A DNA stretch of 64,000 nucleotides from Iris pallida (GCA_029216955.1 JANAVB010031417.1:15083264-15147263); one strand, 5' to 3'. Counted from the first letter of the stretch, positions 1-16,044 are shown. Notes: a model not told the origin generated them from the letters alone. Translations and numbers: made by a program.

Positions 1-1436
1 TCTAGATTCGGATGAATGTTATTGAGCAACTTGACACTACTACCAGGTGGGTTCTGATCTTTGGAGTGTTAGGATACAAAGTTCAGGAAGCATGTTGTAT
101 AGAGGAGAGTTGGATTAACCAAGTCAATAAGGAGTAGGCAATGCTCGATCATTGTAACTGATAGGTTCATTGTATATAAGTATGAATGAAGAGGATTACA
201 GAATATGGGTTGGCCTCACAATTCAGGGTCAGTTAGAAATTCTGAGAAGAATTTAGGATTTGAAAGATAGGCGTCAAGTATGGGCCATACTTAAACAGGC
301 CAGAGGGAACTATAGGGATGGACTTGTTAATTCATAGGCAGTTGGTGAGTTGGTTAAACTATAGTCTCAATAAGTAGACAGCTAGTAGCAATACCCTTTA
401 ATAAGAGATTAGAAACTGTTAAATTAGAACTTAGAATAATATTAAAATAGAATGAGAATAATAAGCTTAGTACTTTCCTTAATATCATTTGTGTCTTTTG
501 GACACAGATTTTTGGACATCAGACTGGTTGACTACAAATTCAGGCAAGTACACCGACTCGATCTCTTTACTCTGTATTTTCTGTCTTGCTTCATGTTCTC
601 ATATTGACACGTTGTACACACGATTGTTCATTGTTCATTGTTCATCGTTCATCGTTCATTGTCATCGTTCATAGTTCATTGTTCTTACTTGTACATTGGG
701 GTGGGGAAATACTACAGATATGTGACCAATCCTATTTTAGCTAAGCATTGACTAATAGCTTAGGTCTCACATCGTGCACGTAGGACTCTAAGCCGTACCA
801 TTGTTCATTGTTCACTGTTCATTGTTTACCCAGCCGGTCACATACTCTGAATGTTATTTCAAATACATGTTACACTGATAGTATAGTTCATTGTTTGTGG
901 TTCCAGTACCATAGTTTTATTGTTATTTCTGTACCACAGTTTTATATTCCTGTCTTGTATCATAGTTCATATCGTGATTCTTTTTCATGCACTTTAGTTT
1001 ACATTGTTTAGAGCTTCTTGTCGGGGTTGTACTTTTTTCTTTTCCTGACAGGATACGTTGCAGGTTTACTTGATGATGTTGTATCTTCTTCATGGGCCAG
1101 AGCCCGAAGCCAGGATAGAGATGCCACAGGATAGACTTAGAATTGCAGAGTTATAGTTAGATTTTCTCAGATTTGTTTTAGATTTTCATCATGTATTATA
1201 TTGAGGATTTCAGGATTGTATAAATTTATTCATGTTACCGGATTTGTCTCCGGATGATTTGTACCAATAACTTGTGGATTGTGGTGATTTTGGAAACGTG
1301 TATAGTGGCTGTGTTATTTTATGTATATGTTATCTTAGAGTTTTTCTTAGAATTGTACAGCTTACTTCGTCGTGTCCATCGACGAAGGCTGGACGTGTCC
1401 GACTCGTGTCCGATTATTCGGGAGCGGGTCGTGACA
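1..1436 (+). repeat. 5' LTR of E1, 3' portion
   Basis: It is colinear with 6013-7440 with only scattered substitutions. It ends in GTGACA, the same terminus as the 3' copy, and gag begins about 220 bp later. The U3 part and promoter of this copy lie outside the window. Confidence 0.92.
624..690 (+). repeat. GTTCATTG/GTTCATCG minisatellite in the E1 LTR
   Basis: Seven or more imperfect 7-8 bp units of GTTCAT(T/C)G occur here and again at about 6634-6690 in the other LTR. Unit order differs slightly between the copies, consistent with slippage after insertion. Confidence 0.7.
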
Positions 1437-1445
1437 TGTTTTTAG

Positions 1446-1463
1446 TGGTGGCCCATGCAGGTC
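1446..1463 (+). promoter_or_regulatory. Primer-binding-site-like block of E1
   Basis: TGGTGGCCCATGCAGGTC starts 10 nt after the LTR. It begins with TGG, the complement of the tRNA CCA tail. The same block follows the LTRs of E2 (12702) and E4 (37101, minus strand). It is not the common initiator-methionine site TGGTATCAGAGC, and I could not assign a tRNA. Confidence 0.5.
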
Positions 1464-1654
1464 TGTCCTAATGGCACTTAGGCTATAAAGTGCTATTGGG
1501 GAACCTGTTAGACTAAGGAAAACTCATCACAGCATAGGATCCGTGGGAAATGGTTATAGTTATTGAATATAGAGATTGATTATATACAATATTTCTAGGA
1601 GGTTTATTATTTTTCTAGGACTTAGCAATCAACGAGTTTTCTCTCTATTTCAGG

Positions 1655-2913
1655 ATGGTTGCCACCAGGAAGACCGCAGATCAGCCCGGAGTCGCAGGCA
1701 GTTCGGATCAGCCCGCACCAGACATTCGGCAGATCAGCTTCTACCACCGTCTCCAATCTTTCCTCCGCTGCCCTCGACGATGATGTTTGATGGCGCCCAG
1801 GTGATGGCCATGTTCCAGTAGCTCATGGAGGCCCAGAATCACCAGGCTGCACAGTTCAGGGAGGCTCAGAGTCAGCAGGCCACACAGTTCAGAGCGACCG
1901 TCGTCGACACACTCAGGACCAGAGAGCCGGCAACACCAGCACCAGTAGCACCTCTAGCCCCAGCAGCACCGAGACTAGGGACTGCCAAGGAATACCAGAA
2001 TCTCTGTCCGATGGACTTTTGGGGCAATGAGGGTATCGTCTATGCAGACGAATGGCTGGAGAATGCGGAGAGGACACTGAGGATGGTGCGGGTCCGGGAT
2101 GACCTGAAGGTGGAGGTGGCGAGCATGCGACTCTTTGATTAGGCCAGAGCTTGGTACCGGGAGGACCCCCAGTTAGCTGAGCCCCGGGTTTCTTGGACAG
2201 ATTTCAAAACTCTGTTCAAGGAGAAGTTTTTCCCCGATGTGGAGCGGGATGAGCTTCGCATGCAGTTCGAGGCCTTACAGCAGGGGACGATGACAGTAGC
2301 GGAGTACACTTCCGAGTTTACTAGGCTCAGTAGGTTCGCGGAGAGCCTAGTCAGAGCACCAGAGGACAGGGCCTGGAGATTCAAGAAGGGTCTCACCAGG
2401 GAGCTGAGACATGTAGTAGTTATTAGCCAGACGACTACCTACTCGAGCATCCTTAAGATCGCCCAAGCAGTTGAGAAGGAGATGGACCCGAGGCCCAAGA
2501 GGGATAGGGACATCGGCAGCAGCAGTTACCAGGCACCGACGAAGAGGGTGCAGATACAAACTCAGACGAGGCTAGTTCAGCAGGCAGCAGTTCAGCACCG
2601 TCCAGCCAGAGTTCATACAGATCCGCCACAGAGACAGCAGTTGGCAGTCACTTGCAACTACTGTCATCGCCCGGGGCATCATTACGATGAATGTCGCAAG
2701 AAGCTGAGGCTTTGTTTGTTCTGTGGATCACCTGCTCACCTGGTCAGAGATTGTCCAGAAGCCGCTGAGGGACGAGCACGAGGAGCACCGGGACCCCAGC
2801 AGGAGGACTTACCTCTTCATGACCAGCAGCCGCAGGGAGACCAGCCAGAGGGGCGAGTCTACCTGATGACAGTCGAAGAAGTGGAGACTATACCGATTCC
2901 GGACGAGTACTGA
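1655..2913 (+). pseudogene. gag polyprotein of E1, broken
   Basis: This would encode the capsid/nucleocapsid protein that packages element RNA. From an ATG at 1655 (MVATRKTADQPG) the frame must shift once between about 1700 and 1770 to join the main gag frame. That frame then runs to the stop at 2911-2913, interrupted by TAG at 1819-1821 and TAG at 2140-2142. Both stops stand where Gln (CAG) would fit the flanking protein. Recognisable parts are a retrotransposon gag core (WYRED, then FFPDVERDELRMQFEALQQG and the YTSEFTRLSRFA region) and two CX2CX4HX4C zinc knuckles (CNYCHRPGHHYDEC and CLFCGSPAHLVRDC, about 2660-2755). No protease or RT follows. The broken frame means this copy would need gag as well as pol from elsewhere. 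Confidence 0.88.
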
Positions 2914-3557
2914 CGACCAGAGGCACTTGTGATCATTACCTTTCCTGGATGTTCTTTTTGCATTTCTTTGATTGTTTCTTCATTCGAGACTTGTATTACA
3001 GTCTCCCTATCGTACTGATTGTTCCATAGTACCTATGAGTTACTTGTTGACTGTTGATTGTCTTTTAGTATTCAATAAAAACTTGTTTCTACGAACAGAT
3101 ACTACTCCTCTCTATCATTTTTACCAACTTCCTTGAAACTTCTGGATAAAGTTGAGAAAATATTTGACAACCTACTATGACCTGGATTATGGAGGCCATG
3201 AGCCCATTGCAGCTAGCTGTACACTGGCGAGGCAAGGGCTCTAAGCCAAAGTAATTACGGGTATTTTCAGGTTCTCAGATATTATTGAAGCTAAGTCCTA
3301 AATTTATCGGATAGAGTTGATAAAAGTATTGCGGTAATCTAGTATTATCAGGAAAATGGAACCAAAGGTTCACTGCAGCCAGATGCATATTGGCGGGGCA
3401 GAAACTGTAGGGAAAGTGATCCAGATATGCAAGATCATCGGACGCTATTGAGACTATTATCCCGTGATCATGATTTCAGTAACCAACATCTCATTCCACA
3501 TTAAATCGTGCCATTTTTGAAATTTCGAGGACGGAATTTTTCTAAGGAGGGTAGATT
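2914..3557 (+). other. E1 3' non-coding interior with polypurine tract
   Basis: No reading frame is recognisable. The stretch ends with TCGAGGACG (3525-3533) and a purine tract AAGGAGGGTAGA (3544-3555) directly before the LTR start TGTAACCCC. This is the expected place for the plus-strand priming site. Confidence 0.75.
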
Positions 3558-6500
3558 TGTAACCCCGCTTTTCCAAATTATTAAAATTTTGTAATCTGAG
3601 ATTTATATTATTATTTCAGGATATTTATTTCGATTATTTAAATGCATTAAATTTTTGGCTCTATTTTATATTTCTCAGTTTAGTTATTTATGACTCATGG
3701 GTTATACTATATATATTTTTCCACATTTCTTTTCTTGAGTAATTCCTAGTTAATGATTTGAGTATTAATACTATTTTCTAATTAACTCTTAAACCCTTTT
3801 TATTATTAACTTATTCCTAACTTCATTATCTATTTTTCCATTTAAATTTCTATTTCACCATTTGTGTTGGGCCAGCAGACCCAACTCTAAGCCAGCCCAT
3901 TCACTTCATATATACTATTTCAATGTCCTCAACAGTATGTTGAGCTCTAGAAGAGAAGAACTCCCTTAGTTCCTTGTGGTTGAAATTCAAATTTGAATAT
4001 TTCTTCCTAACCGTTTATCACTGTAGCACCACTAAAATTCTTCCGCGCCAAATTGAACTTCAACCGCTTATAAAACCACTGAACCTTCGATTCCAATCTC
4101 ATCCTTCTTCCTCCAGAAACAAATTTCCTTTTCCTTCTTCTTCCTGGAGGAGCGGCCATGGCAGCAATGGTGACAACCCCTTTTGAAGGTTAGATCGCGA
4201 CGACTGGGTGGCGTACGAGCGACTCTGCTATTTTTCGATCGAACTCCATTCTGCGAGGATTGGTGAGTTCTTCTATCTTCTTTGTTAAATTCTTTGAGAC
4301 CTTCGAATTTTCCTTCCTTGTGTGATCTTGATCGAATGATAATTTTGGAATTTCAGTGGATGATTCTTGATTGATTTTACGGTTTTGGATCGATCCAGAT
4401 TATCTGGATTCTGGAGTTAATTGATTTAGATTGGTGAGTTTTGATCCTTGCAAGTTTTTCTCCAATTTGGAGTTGATCCAAATCAAATATAACTCACGTT
4501 CTTATAATCTTCCTCTTGATCACCACCTGATCGATATTATGCCTGAACCAGAGCTCTGTAGAAGATTTGGGTACAGGGACTGCTGCATCGACTCCTGGAG
4601 ACGTGAACAACCTATCTCGAGCACAGGTATGGTTATGTAGTTGATTCTTACTCTGAGTTGAACGGGAGTATTCGTGTAGCCATCGCATGGAGCAGTGGAC
4701 TCGACTCTGTGTCGTGTGTCCAGTCGGGTGTCACAAGACACAGACGGGTAGCTATGTTGCAGGGGTGTGTTTGGGAATAGATTCGAAATTCAGACCGTTA
4801 GTAATTTTAGGTTAGAAGATTGTTGTTAGAATTTGCAGATAATTTCGAATGTTTAACCTATGAGGACAGGTTCAGTTGAGTACATGGGAGTAATCTATGC
4901 TTTGGTTTGCTTATTCGAACCTGAGAACTTGGGTAGGGTGGTTGATTCATTTGATGAATCTGAATTTACCTATGCAATATTGGTTGTTTATTCGAACCTG
5001 AGATTTCAGATGCAATTTTGGGTTAATTGATTCCTCTGAATTGCCTATACTGTACTTGGTTTGCTTGATTGCATATGGGTGAATTGATAACTGAGACTTA
5101 TATCAGTGTTCTGTTATTTGAATCTAGGACTTCATGACAGTATTGCCACCAAGTTGATCTTTATAGCAATATTTTGTAGAACCTGGGATTTGAAAGGGAG
5201 GTCTCAATTTGACAGTTAGTTGTCTGTATTAGATTTTAATTAACTGGCAACCTATGAATGATTAATCATCTACATACTCTGCAAACCCAAATTTTCCCTT
5301 TTGACTGAAGATGGATACATTACCCTCAAGTTAGGGACTGATGTATCATGGCTGAATTTAGTCAAGTATTAAAACTCATTGATTAGTAGCTGATGAGATC
5401 GAGTACCAATGAAGGGAAATTTGCTTGGGATGTTAAATGGAAGTCAGAACAAATGTATAGGATTGGGTTATATTGTCTTAATTTGGTTAATACACACCAC
5501 CCTTATGCTTCATGAGATTGCATATATCTCTATGACTGTTAATAGGAACACAAGGGCAGGATGAGTGTATTTTGGACTGATAGTTCAGAGCAGTGTTCAT
5601 TGGAGTAACACTGCTGATTCAGTCCCTATTTGTTTATCCTCATTATAGTTAAACTAAACTGTTATTTAGAACTTCAGTAGCAGGTTTTTGACCTACAGGA
5701 CGGGTAGGGTTGTTTGATGTTGGCTAACATCATGCATCAGAAATTATTGGTACACTGAACAGGGAATTTTCAGTATACTGTGTGGGGCAGTATAACAGTG
5801 ATGGGGATCCTATAGTAATGTCCTGGTCCAATTAATTAAACTCAAGATTGCATATATCATCTTGGTTCAATCTAAAGAACCTAGATTTTATATTCAACCT
5901 GGGTTCATTTGGCTGAACCAGAACACTACTATAGTGAGGAAATCTGAGGACTGTTTGGGATATATTAGGATTGATATCCGAACACTGTCCTTTGGGTACA
6001 TTGTCCAGAGTCTAGATTCGGATGAATGTTACTAAGCAACTTGACACTACTACCAGGTGGGTTCTGATCTTTAGAGTGTTAGGATACAAAGTTCAGGAAG
6101 CATGTTGTATAGAGGAGAGTTGGATTAACCAAGTCAATAAGGAGTAGGCAAAGCTCGATCCTTGTAACTGATAGGTTCATTGTATATAAGTATGAATGAA
6201 GAGGATTAAAGAATATGGGTTGGCCTCACAATTTAGGGTCAGTTAGAAATACTGAGAAGAATTTAGGATTTGAAAGATAGGCGTCAAGTATGGGCCATAC
6301 TTAAACAGGCCAGAGGGAACTATAGGGATGGACTTGTTAATTCATAGGCAGTTGGTGAGTTGGTTAAACTATAGTCTCAATAAGTAGACAGCTAGTAGCA
6401 ATACCTTTTAATAAGAGATTAGAAACTGTTAAATTAGAACTTAGAATAATATTAAAATATAATGAGAATAATAAGCTTAGTACTTTCCTTAATATCATTT

Positions 6501-7440
6501 GTGTCTTTTTGACACAGATTTTTGGACATCAGACTGGTTGACTACAAATTCAGGCAAGTACACCGACTCGATCTCTTTACTCTATATTTTCTGTCTTGCT
6601 TCATGTTCTCATATTGACACGTTGTACATACGATTGTTCATTGTTCATTGTTCACTGTTCATCGTTCATCGTTCATAGTTTATTGTTCTTACTTGTACAT
6701 TGGGGTGGGAAAATACTACAAATATGTGACCAATCCTATTTTAGCTAGGCATTGACTAATAGCTTAGGTCTCACATCGTGCACGTGAGACTCTAAGCCGT
6801 ACCATTGTTTATTGTTTACTGTTCATTGTTTACCCAGTCGGTCACATACTCTGAATGTTATTTCAAATGTATGTTGCACTGATAGTATCGTTCATTTTTT
6901 CTGGTTCCAGTACCATAGTTTTATTGTTATTTCTGTACCAAAGTTTCATATTCCTGTCTTGTATCATAGTTCATATCGTTATTCTTTTTCATGCACTTCA
7001 GTTTACATTGTTTAGAGCTTCTTGTCGGGGTTGTACTTTGCTCTTTTTCTGACCGGATACGTTGCAGGTTTACTTGATGACGTTGTATCTCCTTCATGGG
7101 CCAGAGCCCGAAGCCAGGATAGAGATGCCACAGGATAGACTTAGAATTGCAGAGTTATAGTTAGATTTTCTCAGATTTGTTTTAGATTTTCATCATGTAT
7201 TATATTGAGAATTTCAGGATTGTATAAATTTATTCATGTTACCGGATTTGTCTCCGGATGATTTGTACCAATAACTAGTGGATTGTGGTGATTTTGGGAA
7301 CGTGTATAGTGGCTGTGTTGTTTTATGTATATGTTATCTTAGAGTTTTTCTTAGAATTGTACAGCTTACTTCGTCGTGTCCATTGACGAAGGCTGGGCGT
7401 GTCTGACTCGTGTCCGATTATTCGGGAGCGGTTCGTGACA
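3558..7440 (+). repeat. 3' LTR of E1
   Basis: It starts TGTAACCCC after the purine tract and ends GTGACA, giving TG...CA termini and a length of 3883 bp. Positions 6013-7440 match the 5' copy. It has no convincing coding capacity; short frames inside it are not conserved as proteins. Confidence 0.9.
4068..4075 (+). promoter_or_regulatory. Probable TATA box of the E1 LTR
   Basis: TTATAAAA lies in a C-rich context, followed by a pyrimidine-rich stretch (about 4100-4145). This is the best candidate for the RNA start (U3/R boundary). A weaker candidate, ATATATAC, lies near 3910. Confidence 0.5.
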
Positions 7441-8132
7441 GATCGGATGGCTTGAATCCGAGTGGTGTATAGTTTGTCGTGAAAATCATTCGAGCAAAAA
7501 TGGAGGATTGGAGGTAAAGACGTGTACGTCGACGAGGCGATGCGATCGCGCATAGCCTTAGAACGCGTCATGCTTAGTTGGTCGTGACTTCGATGTCAAG
7601 AACGAAATGTCGTTCGAACAACTGTGAATGAGCAACGCAAGTTAGAAAACGACTCGGAACGATGAATAAAGATGTATGTCTTGATCGAGGAAGCTGGAGG
7701 ATCACGCTTGTGATTTCGGATTGAGTCAAATGAAATGTGACTTGAGTTTTGGACAACGATATTGAAACTAGCTTGAGGATTAGCGAATCGAACTTGATCT
7801 TGAATATCGAAGAATTATGGTATATCCAATTCGGACAATAGCATCAGTCGTACGACTCAAAATTGGTTGCAAAGGAAGATCATCAGGTTACGCATATCGT
7901 CGATGGTATTGAGGCGTATCAAAGATCGATATGCGATAACTCGGGGGTACTCTGACTCGGCGAATGACGATCGTACAAATATCATTATTCTGATGGATGC
8001 TATACTCGGGACGTTGAAACGTGTCGAGGAAAAAGATAAACTTGGCTCGAGGATTTTCTAGTTGAACGAATGACGGTCAGACTATCGAACCGAGATCTTG
8101 GCTTGGATGAAAAATAAAAATGTTTGGATTTG
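7441..8132 (+). other. CpG-rich unclassified DNA between E1 and E4 (left E6 interior)
   Basis: No gene was recognised. The stretch is rich in TCG/CGA and resembles the DNA right of E4 (from 40635). If E4 and one ATTTG copy are removed, 8132 joins 40640 directly, so this is one older sequence. The words GGATGGCTTG and GAGTGGTGTAT near 7445-7470 recur at 41746-41801 just before the E6 LTR, supporting a shared origin. Confidence 0.55.
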
Positions 8133-9178
8133 TGTCACGCCCCAGAACCAGAATACTGGCAAGTAGGGACGGACCAGGCCAGCTACGTATACCAAAGTAC
8201 TCCAGAACTCCGAAACAACGTATAAGCTGTATAGATGGGGGTCACTGCTACAAACTAACAGTCAATCTTAGGTCACATGATCCTAGATATCTCAGTCTCA
8301 GACAAGAATTAAGGTACAAGAATATGATCATCATGCATGTAAGACAGTAAAGCGTCCCAAACTATAATATATAGATGATCATGAAGCTAGTAATACAAAA
8401 TAGAGAACTAGCAAGACTAAGTAATACATGATCAGCTCTAGCTGCAGTCTAGAAATATAACATCATGTCTAAGCCCGTAAGCCAACTGTCAAGTCCAAAA
8501 CACGAGCTAAACACGTGCTCGGTGGCTAAACGCCTCAAAAGAATATGTACAGAAAAGAGTGGGTAAGAGAAAGAACACCCACTCAAGTCCCTTGGTGCAC
8601 CGGGTGGTCACCATCGAGAGGAAGGTCCGGAAGATCCTCGGGCTCCTCAACTAAATCTGGTCAATGCAAAACCAGTGGGGTCAGACCCTCAATAGCAAGT
8701 ACCACAAAGGAAGCCAAACTATGAACTAAAACCAGCATGCAATTTATAGCAACAGATAGAGACAGAAATAAGTAAAAGCAAATCTAGACTCGTGCGCTAC
8801 CAATGCACTTATCCCGAGAATAGAAAAGACAATAAGTAAAGTAACATGTAGCATAAGGTAAAGGACATGTGACAGAATGTAAACTGTGTACATGTAAGGA
8901 AAAGGAAGCATGTGAACCTGAAAGATAAACTAGACATGTGAGCATGTTAAGTCTATATAGAACGACAAATGATTAAATGACTTAAGAACTATTCTGGAAC
9001 CCAAGTTACAACCCGTAAACCAAATAAGGAACGGGGTTGTAACCCTTCTCCTGAACAGAACTTTAATATCTAATCATTTACCGGCAAAAGTAAAGCATAA
9101 ACAAAGATGTACTAAAAATAAACAAATTCGGACACTGCCTAGACAAACTAGACTAGACTGGACTCCATACAATAGTCA
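8133..9178 (-). repeat. E4 3' LTR, segment a
   Basis: Matches 37112-38256 of the intact copy apart from the repeat expansion there. It stops exactly at the E2 insertion, and the corresponding empty site (caatagtca followed by tggccaag) is visible at about 38248-38262. Confidence 0.9.
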
Positions 9179-9999
9179 TGTAGCTCCCCTTCCTGAAATT
9201 TTTTTGAATTATTTTTATTATTTATTTGTTTTAAATGGTAATTTTAAATTTATTTTTATAAATAATTATTTAGTTAATTATTAAGATAGCTGACCTTAGC
9301 CATAGTTGAGTTTGGAAGTACAAGGTGATTAGAGATCGTGGCACGGATAGTGCAGTGGCATGCTTTGACTAGGGTATTAGTCCTGGTAGGGAAGGTCAAG
9401 CCATAGTGATGCCCTAACTAGGAAAACCAGGCCAAGTTGCGACTTAACCTCTAAAGACGTTTTAATTATTTAATATTTAGATTATTGATTTTAGAAGACT
9501 CGATCGCACAAAACTGAGCCCAAGCCCATGTAGGCATCCAGTGTACACAAAGATTTCCATGTAGACATATTTTAAGTAGATGCAATGCCGATTATTGGAT
9601 ATTGTATTTCGTTATTGTTATTAGTATTATTATTATTATTTTTGACGTATTTATTAAACAATTTTACTTTATTATTATTGGTTATGTTTATTTTATATAA
9701 ATAAATATTATTGTATATGTGTCCATATTTATAGGTAGGCCCTATCCTAGGAATAATGGTTATTGGGATTTAATTGGGTTTTATGGAGATTGTATATAAG
9801 GATATATGTATATTGATATATATATGTGTATATATAAAAAAAAATAAAAAAAATATAATATATTAAATATGTATTGATATATATATGTGATTTTATATAT
9901 ATATATAATATATGTATGTATAATTGTGAGTATGTATATATATGGGGTTATATAAGTATATACATACGTATATACAAATATATTACATATGTGGGCGTA

Positions 10000-10003
<4 letters not shown>

Positions 10004-10064
<61 letters not shown>
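10004..10064 (+). repeat. TA microsatellite in the E2 5' LTR
   Basis: A near-perfect (AT)n run. The 3' LTR copy at about 14080-14180 is longer and preceded by (GT)n, showing slippage since insertion. The Tyr/Ile-rich frames over both runs are artefacts. Confidence 0.9.
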
Positions 10065-10069
<5 letters not shown>

Positions 10070-10260
10070 AAGAAAAAAATATATATATATAAAACAAAGA
10101 ATTAAAACAATGAATAGCAGTAGGCCGGCCCAGGCAAAAGCCCAGGCCGAGCCCGACCCCTCCTAAACTACTAAGCGGTCTGCTAGTAGTAGACTTGCAA
10201 ACACCAACCCGAGAGCAAGGGAAGCCCAGCACAGCTGAACCCGACCCCCTCTCGAAATGG

Positions 10261-10268
10261 TTATATAA
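10261..10268 (+). promoter_or_regulatory. Probable TATA box of the E2 LTR
   Basis: TTATATAA is followed about 30 bp later by CTCTAAACCCTAAACG and a GC-rich leader. The same arrangement is at 14351-14358 in the 3' LTR, with TTATATAG. Confidence 0.55.
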
Positions 10269-11744
10269 CAATCGAGAGAGCAGGAGAAATCTCTAAACCC
10301 TAAACGAACACCCACGCCACCACCACCACTCCCTGGCGACCCACCCAGTGGCCGCGCGCCACCGCCGTGCATCGGAGTCGGCCGGCAGGCGCGTGTGCGC
10401 ACGACAGACGGGACAGCAACAGCAGTAGCCGGCAGCAACGCGCCAACTTCGCGACGCTGTCTCTTCCATCTCATTCGATCTTTTATCGAACCAGTTGCTC
10501 AGGTACGCTCACGAACTAACCATCTTTATATCCCTGTAATTAGTTCGAATATAGATGTCCGAGGTTGGCCACAAAATAGAGTTGAAGTTGACAAAAAACC
10601 CGCTAGTAAATAGGGCAAAACCCAGTCCCAACACCTGATTTGGAAGACTAATTCCTGTCGAACGATCGACAGTTTTGAGAAACTATTTGAACAATACTTT
10701 AGACAACATGTAGGAGATCATGACTCTTTTTGTAGTTTCAGATTTTATACATTATACACATAGAAATCAGTTTTCAAATTTGAGCAAAAATTACTTTGAA
10801 AACAGTTTAGAAAAATTGGAAAACCCTCGATACGACGTGCGTCCCGCCAATTCGGACGACGTGGTCACGAACCAAAAGCATCGAAAGCTGCGTAACGGTT
10901 TCGTGGTCGTGTGGGCCTTGACGGAATTCAAATTGGTCGCGTGTGCGCGACGAATTGGATGCGTATCCGTCGAAATTCACCGTATCGACCTCTGTACAAG
11001 TTTCTCAATTACTTCTTGCACGCTCGTCAAATCGAGACAAAACTTGTGCCAACAGGATCGTATCATTTTTCTGGTCCTGTATGCCAAGTTTGGTCCGATT
11101 CTGAGACAGTTGATAAAACCGTCGTTTCGTGGGCCCCTCGGTCCGACTCAACGGGTGATTTTGTGCACGGCCCGCCAGAATCCAACTTTGGACATACGGT
11201 TGGGTTCGTATCGGAAAATCGGATCCGTAGACATATAGTTTGACAACTTTAGAGACCATTGACTCTGGCACGATTTTCGGTGCAAAGCGGGTCCAACGGC
11301 GGACATCGTTTTTGCCCGAAATTATCGTTTTGCCCCTGTGTTCAGAATTGGACTTAAGGACAGGCAATCCTAGCTAATTTGACTATTCTGAGAATATTGA
11401 CAATGTCTGTTTCAGCTTTCGGAGAAAATTGTGGATTTTGACTTTATGGCGTACCAGTTGACGGTATCTTATTGGTTCTTCGCGCTGCCACCAGGCAAGT
11501 ATACCTTGCCTCCCTCTACAGTTTTATTTACATGCATTTTATTTCAGTTTTCAGTTTTTGATTGTTTATGGACATGTGCGTTTCATGTTATTTTCTGTGG
11601 AGTTGTTTTTATTGCATATAGCCGTGTTCATGTTTGGTCTTGTGGTTCACACTTGGAGTTTCTCGTCAGTACCTTGCTTGAGTCGTGTCATAGAACGAGT
11701 ACGTGTAAGTGAACTACTAAATCCTTGATATTGTTTCCTTGGCA

Positions 11745-12076
11745 CCAGAGAGTCTACACTCGGGACGAGGGTATTTTTCTTGATCAGTTCACATCCGTGA
11801 GTCCACACTCGGGACGAGGATGTCGATTATTTGTACCAGAGAGTCCACACACGGGATAAGGGTGTTGACTTGACTTGCACCAGAGAGTCCACACTCGGGA
11901 CGAGGGTGTTTACATCAGAGAGTCCACACTCGGGACGAGGATGTAGTACTTGCACCAGAGAGTCCACACTCGGGACGAGGGTGTCTTGCCGTGAGCTAAC
12001 CAGAGAGTCCACACTCGGGACGAGGGTTAGTGCTTAGTTCAAACCAGAGAGTCCACACTCGGAACGAGGGTTTGGT
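11745..12076 (+). repeat. CCAGAGAGTCCACACTCGGG minisatellite in the E2 LTR
   Basis: About eight units share CCAGAGAGTCCACACTCGGG followed by ACGAGGGT, with unlike spacers of 5-25 bp. The 3' LTR has the matching array at about 15834-16039, interrupted by E3 and resumed at 28240-28360. Short frames across it are shadows. Confidence 0.85.
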
Positions 12077-12693
12077 TCTTCCATTGATCTCGTGATTATC
12101 GTTCATCTGGCAGTTCATTTATGCGTAGTTGTTCTAGTGCTCGTGTGTTCGTATTCGTGTTCGTATTCGTGTTCGTGTTCGTAGTCATTTGTCTTGTCCT
12201 TGTTCTTTCTTGTTTATTTTTTGCGCATGATAAAACTGTTAGATAGGCATGTATATTATGTATCTTGCTATGTCCTCTGAGGACCTGATGATCTCCTCAG
12301 GTTTAGCAGTTGCATGGAGTTAGCTAGTAGTTCTGGATGGCGGAGGATTGGCGGTTCTTGCGGGATTCAGGTATCGTTATCGTGTTTATTATCCGCTCGT
12401 GCTTTCATACCTTAACATGAGTTATCCTGTTCCTTGATTCAGTTTTAGACTCTTGTTATTTCCTTTAGAGTCTTATCGGGCATTTATGCTAGTGGGCTGC
12501 AGACCACGACCCATAGTGTTCATTCATGTTTCATATTCTTATTATGGATTGAGATATAGATTTGTTTGCCATGATTTGGCAGTATACCATAGCCTTGACA
12601 GCGTTTACGTATTCGAGTCGGACTGGAGTCCGTTCGATACGTAGCTGGCTTGCTCACGAGCTCGCGTCCGAAAACCGGGTGCGGGTCGTGACA

Positions 12694-13265
12694 AGTTTTT
12701 TTGGTGGCCCATGCAGGTCAGAGCATATCGTATCGGTTACGTAACTGTACTGATACGAGCCTGCGCAACTGACTAAAACCTTAGAAATCTCAATCCACTC
12801 TGCCTTGAAAATTCTTATAGAAATTTCTCTACGTCCTTGAAAATTCCATATTTGCTCTCGATTATACTTCCTTGCTTTCCGAACATTGATTCTTGTCCCT
12901 TCTATTTCGGGGTGACGAATGAACGTGCTGTCTAGAATCTATTAGAAATCCTTAAATTATAGTATATATTGCTTGACTATTGAATATTAGTTGTTTATAG
13001 ATATGAGGAATTATAGTTGACATGTGCCTAGATAACTGCCCGGTAGAATTGTCAGCAACTAGTTAGAAGACCATAAGACTTTAGTGACCGTGTTTTGAAG
13101 AGTAGTGTGACCAAAGGTGGGTAGAAGTCCTTAAGTTTTCGAGGTTATAAAATATTTTGAGAAATTAAATTTGAGGATATTGAGGTAATAGTAGAATCTG
13201 ATTTTTTTTAGAAATAGTTATGAATTATAATTTCGAGGACAAAATTATTTTAAGGTGGATAGATT
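12694..13265 (+). other. Interior of E2, non-coding
   Basis: Five hundred and seventy-two bases with no recognisable gag or pol remnant. It starts with the primer-site-like block and ends with TTTCGAGGACA and a purine-rich TTAAGGTGGATAG before the LTR. Confidence 0.8.
12702..12719 (+). promoter_or_regulatory. Primer-binding-site-like block of E2
   Basis: TGGTGGCCCATGCAGGTC begins 9 nt after the 5' LTR and is identical over 18 nt to the E1 block at 1446. Confidence 0.5.

Positions 13266-16044
<2,779 letters not shown>

Larger units (their letters stand above)
1..7440 (+). mobile_element. E1: gag-only Ty3/gypsy-type LTR element (left end outside window)
   Basis: Positions 1-1436 are repeated almost base for base at about 6013-7440, so the window opens inside the 5' LTR. 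The interior is only 1437-3557 (about 2.1 kb) and holds a gag reading frame and nothing resembling protease, RT or integrase. The 3' LTR is about 3.9 kb. This layout fits non-autonomous elements described as TR-GAG: terminal repeats plus gag, with pol supplied in trans. The TCGAGGACG motif (3525-3533) before the polypurine tract resembles the 3' end of Del/Tekay chromoviruses; that relation is an inference. The two LTR copies differ by roughly 2-3% by eye. The left target duplication is outside the window, so the 5-bp duplication expected after 7440 cannot be tested. Confidence 0.88.
9179..12693 (+). repeat. 5' LTR of E2
   Basis: Starts TGTAGCTCCCC and ends GGGTCGTGACA. It is colinear with 13266-16044 plus 28245-28986. 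It contains a TA microsatellite, a GC-rich leader-like region (about 10300-10500) and a minisatellite of CCAGAGAGTCCACACTCGGG units. Confidence 0.93.

Noticed and set aside
1819..2142. Programmed readthrough of the two TAG codons in E1 gag
   Set aside because: Readthrough usually acts once between gag and pol. Two TAGs inside gag plus a frameshift are better explained as decay.
9874..10271. Tyr/Ile-rich open frames here and at 13982-14322
   Set aside because: They are translations of TA microsatellites in the E2 LTRs.
11745..12076. CRISPR-like spacing of CCAGAGAGTCCACACTCGGG units
   Set aside because: It is part of a retrotransposon LTR present in two copies, with short variable spacers.
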